From positions 1-5,968 of the forward strand of contig CATVZP010000106.1 in the NCBI GenBank assembly GCA_958348565.1: DNA of 5,968 nucleotides, in the 5' to 3' direction. Under the pieces are notes generated by a model, which was not told the origin of the DNA, did no database searches, and saw nothing but the letters and a program-made list of their open reading frames with translations. Made by a program: the position numbers and the translations under genes. Shown here one piece after another: positions 1 to 4,956 of the stretch; the first letter of the stretch is position 1, and each line of letters begins with the position of its first letter. This stretch comes from an uncultured Collinsella sp. (GTDB lineage: Bacteria; Actinomycetota; Coriobacteriia; Coriobacteriales; Coriobacteriaceae).

Positions 1-600
1 CTCGACGACACCGGCCTGTTCCTGGACGAGGGCGCGCGCGTCAACGTGCAGCACACCGTCCTGGGTGCCGGCGCCAGCGCCACCGGCCTTGCCGGCGACC
101 TGCTGGGCGATACCGCCAAGGTGACCATCGATACCGATTACCTGGGCGCCCGCGAGCAGGTGCGCGACTTTAACTACGAGCTGCGCCACCGCGGCCGCAA
201 GACCGAATGCGAGATCGACGCCAACGGCGTGCTGACCGGCACGTCCAAGAAGGTCTACCGCGGCACCATCGACCTCGTGCACGGCTGCAAGGGCGCAACC
301 GGCACCGAGCGCGAGACCGTGCTGCTGGCCAACAAGGGCGTCGACAACAAGACCGTCCCCGTCATCCTCTGCGACGAGGACGACGTCGCCGGCAACCACG
401 GCGCCACCATCGGCCACGTCCGCGACGAGCAGCTGTTCTACCTCGCCTGCCGCGGCCTTAACCAAAACGCCGTCGAGGATCTGTTCATCCGCGCCAAGCT
501 GGAGGACGCTGCACTTTCCGCCACCGACGAGCGCACCCGCGCTGCCGTCGTCCGCCTGGGCAACAACCTGATCGACAACTTTGAAGAGGAGCTCGCATGA
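1..600 (+). CDS. sufD: SufD, Fe-S cluster assembly scaffold subunit (3' part, 5' truncated by window edge)
   Basis: The reading frame is open from base 1 and ends at a TGA at 598-600, giving 199 residues of a SufB/SufD-family beta-helix protein and its C-terminal helices. The frame shows the family landmarks in order: a polar strand-rich segment, then DLVHGCKGATGTERETVLL, a CDEDDVAGNHGATIGHV segment and DEQLFYLACRGL, followed by the helical tail. In SufBCD, SufD pairs with SufB and the SufC ATPase to build clusters in the cytosol. His133 of this fragment (NHGAT) matches the conserved His of the family's CSHGAT-like motif, while the Cys often found two residues before it is Gly here. SufD rather than SufB is favoured because the gene sits directly before sufS. 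Its stop overlaps the sufS start (ATGA). A GTG at 46 is internal, not the true start. Confidence 0.87.
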   Translation, partial: LDDTGLFLDEGARVNVQHTVLGAGASATGLAGDLLGDTAKVTIDTDYLGAREQVRDFNYELRHRGRKTECEIDANGVLTGTSKKVYRGTIDLVHGCKGATGTERETVLLANKGVDNKTVPVILCDEDDVAGNHGATIGHVRDEQLFYLACRGLNQNAVEDLFIRAKLEDAALSATDERTRAAVVRLGNNLIDNFEEELA

Positions 601-1922
601 TCGATACCGAGCACGTTAAATGCGATACCTGTACCGCACCGGAGCCCATGGAGCTCGACGCCAGTGACGAGGCTTCGCGCGGCTGGCCCACCGTGGACAT
701 CGAGACTAACCCCTACAAGGCGCAGTTCCCGCTGTTCCAGCAGCATCCCGAGATCGCCTTCCTCGATAGTGCCGCCACCGCGCAGCGTCCCGCTTGCGTG
801 CTCGACGCCGAGCGCGACTTCTACCAGCGCATGAACGCCAATCCCCTACGCGGTCTGTACTCGCTGTCCGTCGAGGCCACCGATGCCATCGCCAAGGTCC
901 GCCAGCAGATCGCCAATCTCATCGGCGCCGCCCAGGCCAACGAAGTCGTCTTCACCCGCAACACGAGCGAGTCGCTCAACCTGGTCTCCAAGAGCTTTGC
1001 GCCCACGGTGCTGGAGCCCGGCGACGAGGTCGTCATCACCATCATGGAGCACCACTCCAACCTGATCCCGTGGCAGCAGGTCTGCCGCGAGACCGGTGCC
1101 AAGCTCGTCTACCTCTATCCCACCAAGACCGGCCAGCTCACGACCGAGGAGGTTCTGTCCAAGGTGGGTCCCAAGACCAAGATTCTGGCCGTGGGTCAGG
1201 TCTCCAACGTGCTGGGCGTCGAGAATCCGGTCAAGAATCTCGGCAAGCTCGTGCACAAATACGGCGGCTATCTGGTTGTCGACGGCGCGCAGTCGCTGCC
1301 GCACATGCCGGTCGATGTGGCCGACCTGGGCGCCGACTTCTTTGCCTTTAGCGCACACAAGGCCATGGGCCCCATGGGCATCGGCGTGCTGTGGGGCAAG
1401 ATGGACCTGCTCAACGCCATGCCGCCCATGCTTACCGGCGGTGAGATGATCGACTCGGTCACCGAGCAGGACGCTGTCTGGGCGCCCGTCCCCGAGAAGT
1501 TCGAGGCCGGCACGCAGGACGCCGCCGGCATCTTCGCCACGGGCGCGGCGCTTGATTACCTCGTCAACACCGTTGGCTACGAAAACATCCAGGCACGCGA
1601 GCAGGCACTCGTCCACTACCTGATGGGCGAGCTCATGCAGCTCGACTTTGTCCAGATCATCGGCTCCATCTACTGGGACAACCATCACGGCGTCGTCAGC
1701 TTTAACGTCAAGGGCATCCACCCGCACGATGTCGCGAGCATCATGGACATGGACGGCGTTTGCATCCGCGCCGGTCACCACTGCGCGCAGCCGCTGCTTA
1801 CCTGGCTGGGCGTCGAGAACCTCGCCTGCTGCCGCGCCAGCGTGGCCTTCTACAACGACAAGGCCGACATCGATAAGTTCATCGCCGGCCTGCATCACGT
1901 TTGGAGCACGTTCAATGGGTAA
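597..1922 (+). CDS. sufS: SufS, group II cysteine desulfurase (PLP-dependent)
   Basis: This 441-residue cytosolic enzyme removes sulfur from L-cysteine, leaving alanine and an enzyme persulfide that is passed to SufU. Visible fold-type I aminotransferase features are the His pair in MEHHSN (152-153), Asp229 and Gln232 in VVDGAQS, the PLP Schiff-base Lys255 in FSAHKAMGP, the catalytic Cys396 in RAGHHCAQPL, and Arg413 in CCRAS, the likely substrate-carboxylate Arg. The SufS-like core begins near residue 38 (NPYKAQFPLF). The first ~37 residues are extra compared with the usual ~405-residue enzyme and include C9-D-T-C12. The start at 597 is chosen because GAAGAGGAG (583-591) lies 5 bases upstream and the ATGA overlap with sufD is typical. 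An ATG at 648 (residue 18) is a weaker alternative. The 3' end overlaps sufU by 8 bases. Identity is near certain; the extension's role is unknown. Confidence 0.96.
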   Translation: MIDTEHVKCDTCTAPEPMELDASDEASRGWPTVDIETNPYKAQFPLFQQHPEIAFLDSAATAQRPACVLDAERDFYQRMNANPLRGLYSLSVEATDAIAKVRQQIANLIGAAQANEVVFTRNTSESLNLVSKSFAPTVLEPGDEVVITIMEHHSNLIPWQQVCRETGAKLVYLYPTKTGQLTTEEVLSKVGPKTKILAVGQVSNVLGVENPVKNLGKLVHKYGGYLVVDGAQSLPHMPVDVADLGADFFAFSAHKAMGPMGIGVLWGKMDLLNAMPPMLTGGEMIDSVTEQDAVWAPVPEKFEAGTQDAAGIFATGAALDYLVNTVGYENIQAREQALVHYLMGELMQLDFVQIIGSIYWDNHHGVVSFNVKGIHPHDVASIMDMDGVCIRAGHHCAQPLLTWLGVENLACCRASVAFYNDKADIDKFIAGLHHVWSTFNG

Positions 1923-2349
1923 TCTGTACACCTCCACCACGTTTATGGAGCACAACTCGCACCCCGACTATAAGTACGAGATGGACGCTCCCACGCACGA
2001 GCACGAAGGCATCAACCCCAGCTGCGGCGACGAGCTCACCTTGCAGCTGCGTGTCGAGAACGGCGTGATTGAGGAGGCCTCGTTTACCGGTCATGGCTGC
2101 GCCATCAGCCAGGCCAGCGCCGACATCATGGCCGACCTCATCACCAGCGAGACGGTCGAGGAGGCACGTCGTCTGGCAGGGCTTTTCCTGGCCATGATCC
2201 GCGGCGAGCAGCTCTCCGAGGAAGACCTGGAAGACCTGGACGAGGCTGCCCAGCTTCAGGACATCTCGCACATGCCCGCCCGCGTCAAGTGCGCCGAGCT
2301 CGCCTGGCGTACCCTCGACGGTATGCTCGAGGGGCAAGCTAACCAGTAG
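1915..2349 (+). CDS. sufU: SufU, zinc-dependent sulfur acceptor for SufS
   Basis: SufU of Gram-positive bacteria binds zinc and takes the persulfide from SufS by a ligand swap, feeding sulfur to SufBCD. The 144-residue product has the expected ligands: Cys37 and Asp39 in GINPSCGD, Cys62 in GHGCAISQAS, and Cys126 in RVKCAELAW. The insertion before the last Cys that separates SufU from IscU is present as an acidic stretch around residues 97-117. The frame stays open far upstream, but the true start is ATG 1915. It has GGAG at 1903-1906, eight bases before it, gives a protein of family length, and overlaps the sufS stop by 8 bases, which suggests coupled translation. It is the last gene of the suf operon and is followed 23 bases later by a terminator. 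The residue D39 argues for SufU rather than an IscU-type scaffold. Confidence 0.95.
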   Translation: MGNLYTSTTFMEHNSHPDYKYEMDAPTHEHEGINPSCGDELTLQLRVENGVIEEASFTGHGCAISQASADIMADLITSETVEEARRLAGLFLAMIRGEQLSEEDLEDLDEAAQLQDISHMPARVKCAELAWRTLDGMLEGQANQ

Positions 2350-2372
2350 CGGATGCCCCAATGATTTTGATT

Positions 2373-2406
2373 GCCGAGCCGCCCGATACGGGCGGCTCGG
2401 CTTTTT
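2373..2406 (+). terminator. Rho-independent terminator of the suf operon
   Basis: A perfect 12-bp GC-rich stem (GCCGAGCCGCCC at 2373-2384 with GGGCGGCTCGGC at 2390-2401) encloses the 5-base loop GATAC and is followed directly by TTTTT (2402-2406). It starts 23 bases after the sufU stop. There is no matching T run on the minus strand, so it should act only on rightward transcription. Confidence 0.95.
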
Positions 2407-2601
2407 CATAACGAGCACACACAGCCCACGTGTCCGGCACCCCGTCTGTCATTTATCGCACGGTCAACCGCAAACACGAGCGTTTTCCACCGTACCAAAG
2501 GCTTGCGACATGGCCACAGGCACGCCAGGCAATGTCCCAAGCCTCGTCTTGCCGGGCTCCGGCTCGACTCGCGCCTGCCGCGGACGGGTCCCATAGGGTG
2601 C

Positions 2602-2632
2602 GGCGTGCATTTTTTCGAGTATTCTGCACGCC
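2602..2632. repeat. Perfect 8-bp inverted repeat with T-rich 15-base spacer
   Basis: GGCGTGCA (2602-2609) pairs exactly with TGCACGCC (2625-2632) around the spacer TTTTTTCGAGTATTC. It can form a hairpin on either strand. The T run is inside the loop, not after the stem, so it is not a normal terminator. Confidence 0.6.
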
Positions 2633-2691
2633 AAGTCGTGTGCATACGCATCGGAAGCGTTATCAACATCTCCAGGCGCCTTTATATTGCG

Positions 2692-2711
2692 TTTTAGAAC
2701 AAACATCGTGG
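2692..2711. repeat. 20-bp direct-repeat motif, copy 1
   Basis: The copy begins with TTTTAGAACAA and carries GTGG exactly 16 bases from its start. It matches the copy at 2941-2960 at 16 of 20 positions, in the same orientation and 249 bases apart. It marks the left edge of a hairpin-rich stretch. Confidence 0.5.
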
Positions 2712-2940
2712 TCTCGGGGGCCCAAACATGGGCTTCAGGGGCGCATCGGCAGGCATAAATAGCTTCGGGACCTATATGTTGCAAAATTGCGGCGGTGCCG
2801 ACAGCACCACGATGCAGAAAACTCCGCTTTTTGCACGGCACAGACGGGGGTAGGTACGGGCAAAAGCGAGCTGAGGCGTAATTTTATGCAAGGCGGCGAT
2901 CGTTCTATGCAAATCAAGAAGTGCAGTTACCGTACCAGGC

Positions 2941-2960
2941 TTTTAGAACAATGGTTGTGG
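2941..2960. repeat. 20-bp direct-repeat motif, copy 2
   Basis: TTTTAGAACAA followed at the same spacing by GTGG, as in the copy at 2692-2711. This copy ends 36 bases before the stop codon of the RAYT-like gene, where RAYT-associated repeats would be expected. Confidence 0.5.
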
Positions 2961-2996
2961 CGGATGGGCGACCCCAGCTGCGGTGCCCGGGCGGCC

Positions 2997-3800
2997 CTAC
3001 ACCACGTTTCCGCCAGTTCTCACCGCCGTTCGCGCACGGGCGCGCACAATACGAGAAACGGTGCTTTTGCCAATCCCCGTATACCGCTCAATCTGGCGAA
3101 CCGTAAACCCGGCATCGTGCAATCCGAGAATTACGATATTGCGCTGCGCCGGCGGTGCAGCTTTAACCCCGTGGAGCGGAACCCCGAGTCCCTTCGCCAA
3201 TTTATCGGCAAAGGCGTGTCGCTCCCACTCCGCCTCTTTCATATCGCACGGCGCTGGCTCGCTGTCGTTGGGCGTCGAAAGCGAATGGGCAATAAAGCCC
3301 TCGGCAGAACCAAAAAGCTCAAGCACGCAAGAAGGATCAGAAAATCCCCTCGTCATATCGTTGTCATAAGCCCGTAGATACTCGGCAATGCTGCTCCACG
3401 GATAGCGCTCGATCAGAGCAATACCCGCCTCCTGCGGACCAGCGTGTACAGAGCGAATAGCCTCCATCACCTGCCAGTCGGTATCGAGCGAGCGGCGCTC
3501 AAAACGCTCACGAAACAGATGGCCCGTGCGCCCGGTACGTTTATTGAACCGACGAGCATACGTCAACAGCAGCCGCTGCATGCCCGCGCTCATTTCGTCC
3601 TCGTAATCCAAAAGCACCAAATCCACGTGGTCGCCCATGAGACACCACGCCACAATCGTCACCCGGGCATCACAGCAGCACTCACGCATCAGTTCCAGGA
3701 ACTCCCAGCGATCCGCATCGTTCTCAAAGATCAGTTGCTTGCCTATACCGCGGGCACAAACATGGTAAAAACCGGTGATCGTTTTCCAAACGCGCTGCAT
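2997..3800 (-). CDS. REP-associated transposase-like (RAYT/Y1) protein with C-terminal HTH, catalytic residues altered
   Basis: The 267-residue product matches the RAYT/Y1 transposase pattern: GFYHVCARGIGKQLIF at the N-terminus, DRWEFLELM, AWCLMGDHVDLVL (residues 51-63), MQRLLLTYARRFNKR, GRTGHLFRERF (90-100) and YPWSS (133-137). Active RAYTs nick DNA with an HUH metal site and a Tyr nucleophile. Here the HUH motif reads H58-V59-D60, and the usual RYIHLNP segment reads R116-S-V-H-A-G-P122, so the expected catalytic Tyr is Ser117. The C-terminal part (about 218-255) has a helix-turn-helix pattern, GFTVRQIERYTGIGKSTVSR, similar to DnaA-like or resolvase-like HTHs. The frame is open to 3932, but ATG 3800 is chosen because GAAGGG lies 6 bases upstream and family homology begins within ten residues. 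The frame is undamaged, so it may be a domesticated DNA-binding protein rather than debris. The family alignment is from memory. Confidence 0.8.
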   Translation of the reverse strand: MQRVWKTITGFYHVCARGIGKQLIFENDADRWEFLELMRECCCDARVTIVAWCLMGDHVDLVLLDYEDEMSAGMQRLLLTYARRFNKRTGRTGHLFRERFERRSLDTDWQVMEAIRSVHAGPQEAGIALIERYPWSSIAEYLRAYDNDMTRGFSDPSCVLELFGSAEGFIAHSLSTPNDSEPAPCDMKEAEWERHAFADKLAKGLGVPLHGVKAAPPAQRNIVILGLHDAGFTVRQIERYTGIGKSTVSRIVRARARTAVRTGGNVV

Positions 3801-3806
3801 GACGTT

Positions 3807-3812
3807 CCCTTC
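3807..3812 (-). promoter_or_regulatory. Shine-Dalgarno that fixes the RAYT-like gene start
   Basis: On the minus strand GAAGGG lies 6 bases before the ATG at 3800-3798. This supports that start over the longer frame, whose first 44 residues show no family resemblance. Confidence 0.7.
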
Positions 3813-3839
3813 GCCGGGATCTGCTTGCCATCCAATACA

Positions 3840-3856
3840 GCACGATTGAAGCGTGC
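3840..3856. promoter_or_regulatory. Inverted repeat in the probable RAYT-like promoter (possible operator)
   Basis: GCACG (3840-3844) and CGTGC (3852-3856) flank a 7-base spacer, about 40 bases upstream of the RAYT-like ATG. On the minus strand a weak TTGATG lies just upstream of the repeat, so a repressor site within a promoter is conceivable. The 5-bp arms are short and could arise by chance. Confidence 0.3.
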
Positions 3857-3924
3857 CATCAAAACATTCACGCAAAACAATACACTCGCGCGGCCAAAGG
3901 CAGTAAACAGGCGGCGAACGGCAC

Positions 3925-3951
3925 CGTTGCAACAGGTCAACCCCTGCAACG
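3925..3951. repeat. Perfect 7-bp inverted repeat
   Basis: CGTTGCA (3925-3931) pairs with TGCAACG (3945-3951) across a 13-base spacer. An alternative CAGG/CCTG pairing exists inside. It could be a protein-binding site or a REP-like hairpin next to the RAYT-like gene. Confidence 0.35.
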
Positions 3952-4033
3952 CTTACAAAAGCTGAGCAAAAGCTTGCCCAAGACGGACCCCCTCTACGGA
4001 AGTTCGCGACCTCAGAACATAGAGTTAAATCGC

Positions 4034-4043
4034 TTCAATTGAA
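4034..4043. promoter_or_regulatory. Palindrome TTCAATTGAA, possible operator upstream of NifU-like operon
   Basis: A perfect 10-bp AT-rich palindrome about 60 bases upstream of the proposed -10 element. The placement would suit an activator or repressor, but it matches no regulator consensus that I can name with confidence. Confidence 0.25.
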
Positions 4044-4104
4044 AGTTCCGCGCTTCTCGCTACGAAAACTGAGCCGTTCGCCGAATATTCCGTGCATTTC
4101 GCGG

Positions 4105-4110
4105 TATTAT
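4105..4110 (+). promoter_or_regulatory. Possible -10 element of the NifU-like/GGGtGRT operon
   Basis: TATTAT within an AT-rich island (GGTATTATAGGGG) resembles a sigma-70 type -10. No good -35 is seen at 16-18 bases upstream, so the promoter would be weak or activator-dependent. Transcription would start near 4116-4118, giving a leader of about 87 bases. Confidence 0.35.
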
Positions 4111-4126
4111 AGGGGCTGCATGTCAT

Positions 4127-4179
4127 GTCCCTTTCGAAGGGTCGCCCGGCAATCGCCAGCCACGACCCCCAGACGGGAC
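4127..4179 (+). promoter_or_regulatory. Foldable 5' leader with mutually exclusive hairpins
   Basis: One fold nests three helices: GTCCC (4127-4131) with GGGAC (4175-4179), GGGTCG (4139-4144) with CGACCC (4163-4168), and GGC/GCC around AATC (4148-4157). A competing short hairpin pairs CCCTT (4129-4133) with AAGGG (4137-4141) and would disrupt the first two. The element ends 12 bases before the ribosome binding site. It matches no riboswitch class I recognise, so a regulatory role is an inference. Confidence 0.3.
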
Positions 4180-4191
4180 GCCAACACGATA

Positions 4192-4199
4192 GAGAGGAG
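4192..4199 (+). promoter_or_regulatory. Shine-Dalgarno that fixes the NifU-like gene start
   Basis: The purine run GAGAGGAG ends 4 bases before ATG 4204. The same frame is open back to 4039, but nothing upstream looks coding, so this site decides the start. Confidence 0.75.
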
Positions 4200-4203
4200 A
4201 GGC

Positions 4204-4938
4204 ATGCAGTACTCACAGGAAGTGGAGAACATGTGCCCCGTTGCCAAGGGTGCATACCACGGCCCCGCACCCATCCCCGAGGAGGGCAAGTGGGTCCAGG
4301 CTAAGGAGATTTCCGACATCTCCGGTCTTACGCACGGTGTGGGTTGGTGCGCACCTCAGCAGGGCGCCTGCAAGCTCACGCTGAACGTCAAGGACGGCAT
4401 CATCGAGGAGGCCCTCGTTGAGACCATCGGCTGCTCGGGTATGACCCACTCTGCCGCCATGGCTTCCGAGATCCTTCCCGGTAAGACCATCCTCGAGGCC
4501 CTCAACACCGACCTCGTCTGCGACGCCATCAACGTTGCTATGCGCGAGATCTTCCTGCAGATCGTTTACGGCCGCAGCCAGACCGCGTTCTCCGAGGGCG
4601 GCCTGCCCGTGGGCGCCTCCCTCGACGACCTCGGCAAGGGCCTTCGCTCTCAGGTCGGCACCATGTTCGGCACCAAGGCCAAGGGCGCTCGTTACCTCGA
4701 GCTCGCTCAGGGCTACGTCACCCGCATGGCTCTCAACGACAAGAACGAGATCATCGCGTTCGAGTTCCTGAACCTCGGTAAGTTCACCGACGCCGTCAAG
4801 GCCGGCAAGACCCCCGAGGAGGCCATCGCTGGCGCTATGGGCCACTATGGTCAGTGGGAGAACGCTGCCAAGTACATCGACCCGCGCACCGACGAGGAGA
4901 CTCACTCCGTCGCCAGCGTGTTCCCGGTTCACGAGTAG
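4204..4938 (+). CDS. NifU-like iron-sulfur cluster assembly scaffold-type protein (partner of GGGtGRT protein)
   Basis: The 244-residue cytosolic protein resembles the IscU/NifU N-terminal fold in its middle part. It has CKLTLNVKDGIIEEALVETIGCSG (about 56-79), then a helix with SAAMASEILPGKTILEAL, as in NifU/SufU proteins after their second Cys. Cysteines are at 11, 49, 56, 77 and 106. The canonical C-G-D of SufU is absent, and the last Cys is not in the usual C-terminal helix position, so ligand geometry differs from SufU. The C-terminal half (about 140-244) contains LDDLGKGLRSQVGTMFGTK and a strand-rich segment, and has no counterpart in SufU. It lies 18 bases before the GGGtGRT gene, a pairing known in anaerobes. 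No membrane segment or signal peptide is seen. Codons favour GCC/GCT, AAG and GAG, suggesting high expression. Scaffold function is inferred from similarity. Confidence 0.82.
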   Translation: MQYSQEVENMCPVAKGAYHGPAPIPEEGKWVQAKEISDISGLTHGVGWCAPQQGACKLTLNVKDGIIEEALVETIGCSGMTHSAAMASEILPGKTILEALNTDLVCDAINVAMREIFLQIVYGRSQTAFSEGGLPVGASLDDLGKGLRSQVGTMFGTKAKGARYLELAQGYVTRMALNDKNEIIAFEFLNLGKFTDAVKAGKTPEEAIAGAMGHYGQWENAAKYIDPRTDEETHSVASVFPVHE

Positions 4939-4956
4939 AAAGGGAGGGAAATAACT

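Larger units (their letters stand above)
2407..2996. other. Gene-free, structured intergenic region between convergent sufU and RAYT-like gene
   Basis: About 590 bases without a convincing gene. Open frames here (for example 2464-2841 on the minus strand and 2430-2762 on the plus strand) lack ribosome binding sites and recognisable motifs. The stretch contains inverted repeats at 2602-2632, 2718-2735 (GGGCCC/GGGCTT with two G-T pairs), 2794-2808 (GGTGC/GCACC) and 2813-2835 (TGCAGAAA/TTTTTGCA with one G-T pair). It also holds a 20-bp motif at 2692-2711 and 2941-2960, and a TATGCAA direct repeat at 2885-2891 and 2906-2912 (21 bases apart) flanking CGATCG. Its composition is more AT-rich and less codon-like than the suf genes. 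It could be decayed mobile DNA, RAYT-associated repeats or an undescribed RNA; the sequence alone does not decide. Confidence 0.6.
3801..4203. other. Divergent intergenic region between RAYT-like gene and NifU-like gene
   Basis: 403 bases with no credible gene; frames crossing it are extensions of the neighbouring genes. It must hold promoters for both directions. Visible signals are inverted repeats at 3840-3856 and 3925-3951, a palindrome at 4034-4043, a short palindrome GAATATTC at 4083-4090, a possible -10 at 4105-4110, a foldable leader at 4127-4179 and a strong ribosome binding site at 4192-4199. It is more AT-rich than the flanking operons. Confidence 0.6.

Noticed and set aside
1648..1914. 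Upstream extension of the sufU frame giving a 233-residue protein
   Set aside because: The extension lies wholly inside sufS in another frame and is Ser/Thr/Arg-rich. The start at 1915 has a ribosome binding site and gives the normal SufU length.
846..1955. 369-codon minus-strand open frame antisense to sufS
   Set aside because: It is a GC-rich shadow of a clear gene, with low-complexity Asp/Val/Leu/Gly-rich content and no recognisable domain.
2464..2841. 125-codon minus-strand frame in the intergenic region
   Set aside because: It starts at GTG with no Shine-Dalgarno, shows no motif, and overlaps hairpins and repeats. A decayed gene cannot be excluded, but there is no positive support.
2692..2960. 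CRISPR array or known riboswitch in the repeat-bearing intergenic stretch
   Set aside because: There are only two motif copies, 249 bases apart, with no regular spacers, and no core motif of a riboswitch class that I know.
2966..2988. Possible terminator for the RAYT-like gene (GGGCGACC/GGTGCCC with a bulge)
   Set aside because: The stem is bulged and no T run follows it on the minus strand, so it is not convincing as an intrinsic terminator.
2787..3377. 196-codon plus-strand frame overlapping the RAYT-like 3' end
   Set aside because: Its second half is antisense to the conserved RAYT-like gene, its content is Arg-rich and atypical, and no ribosome binding site is seen.
3444..3965. 173-codon plus-strand frame antisense to the RAYT-like 5' half
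   Set aside because: It is a shadow of the conserved domain on the other strand, with no recognised motif.
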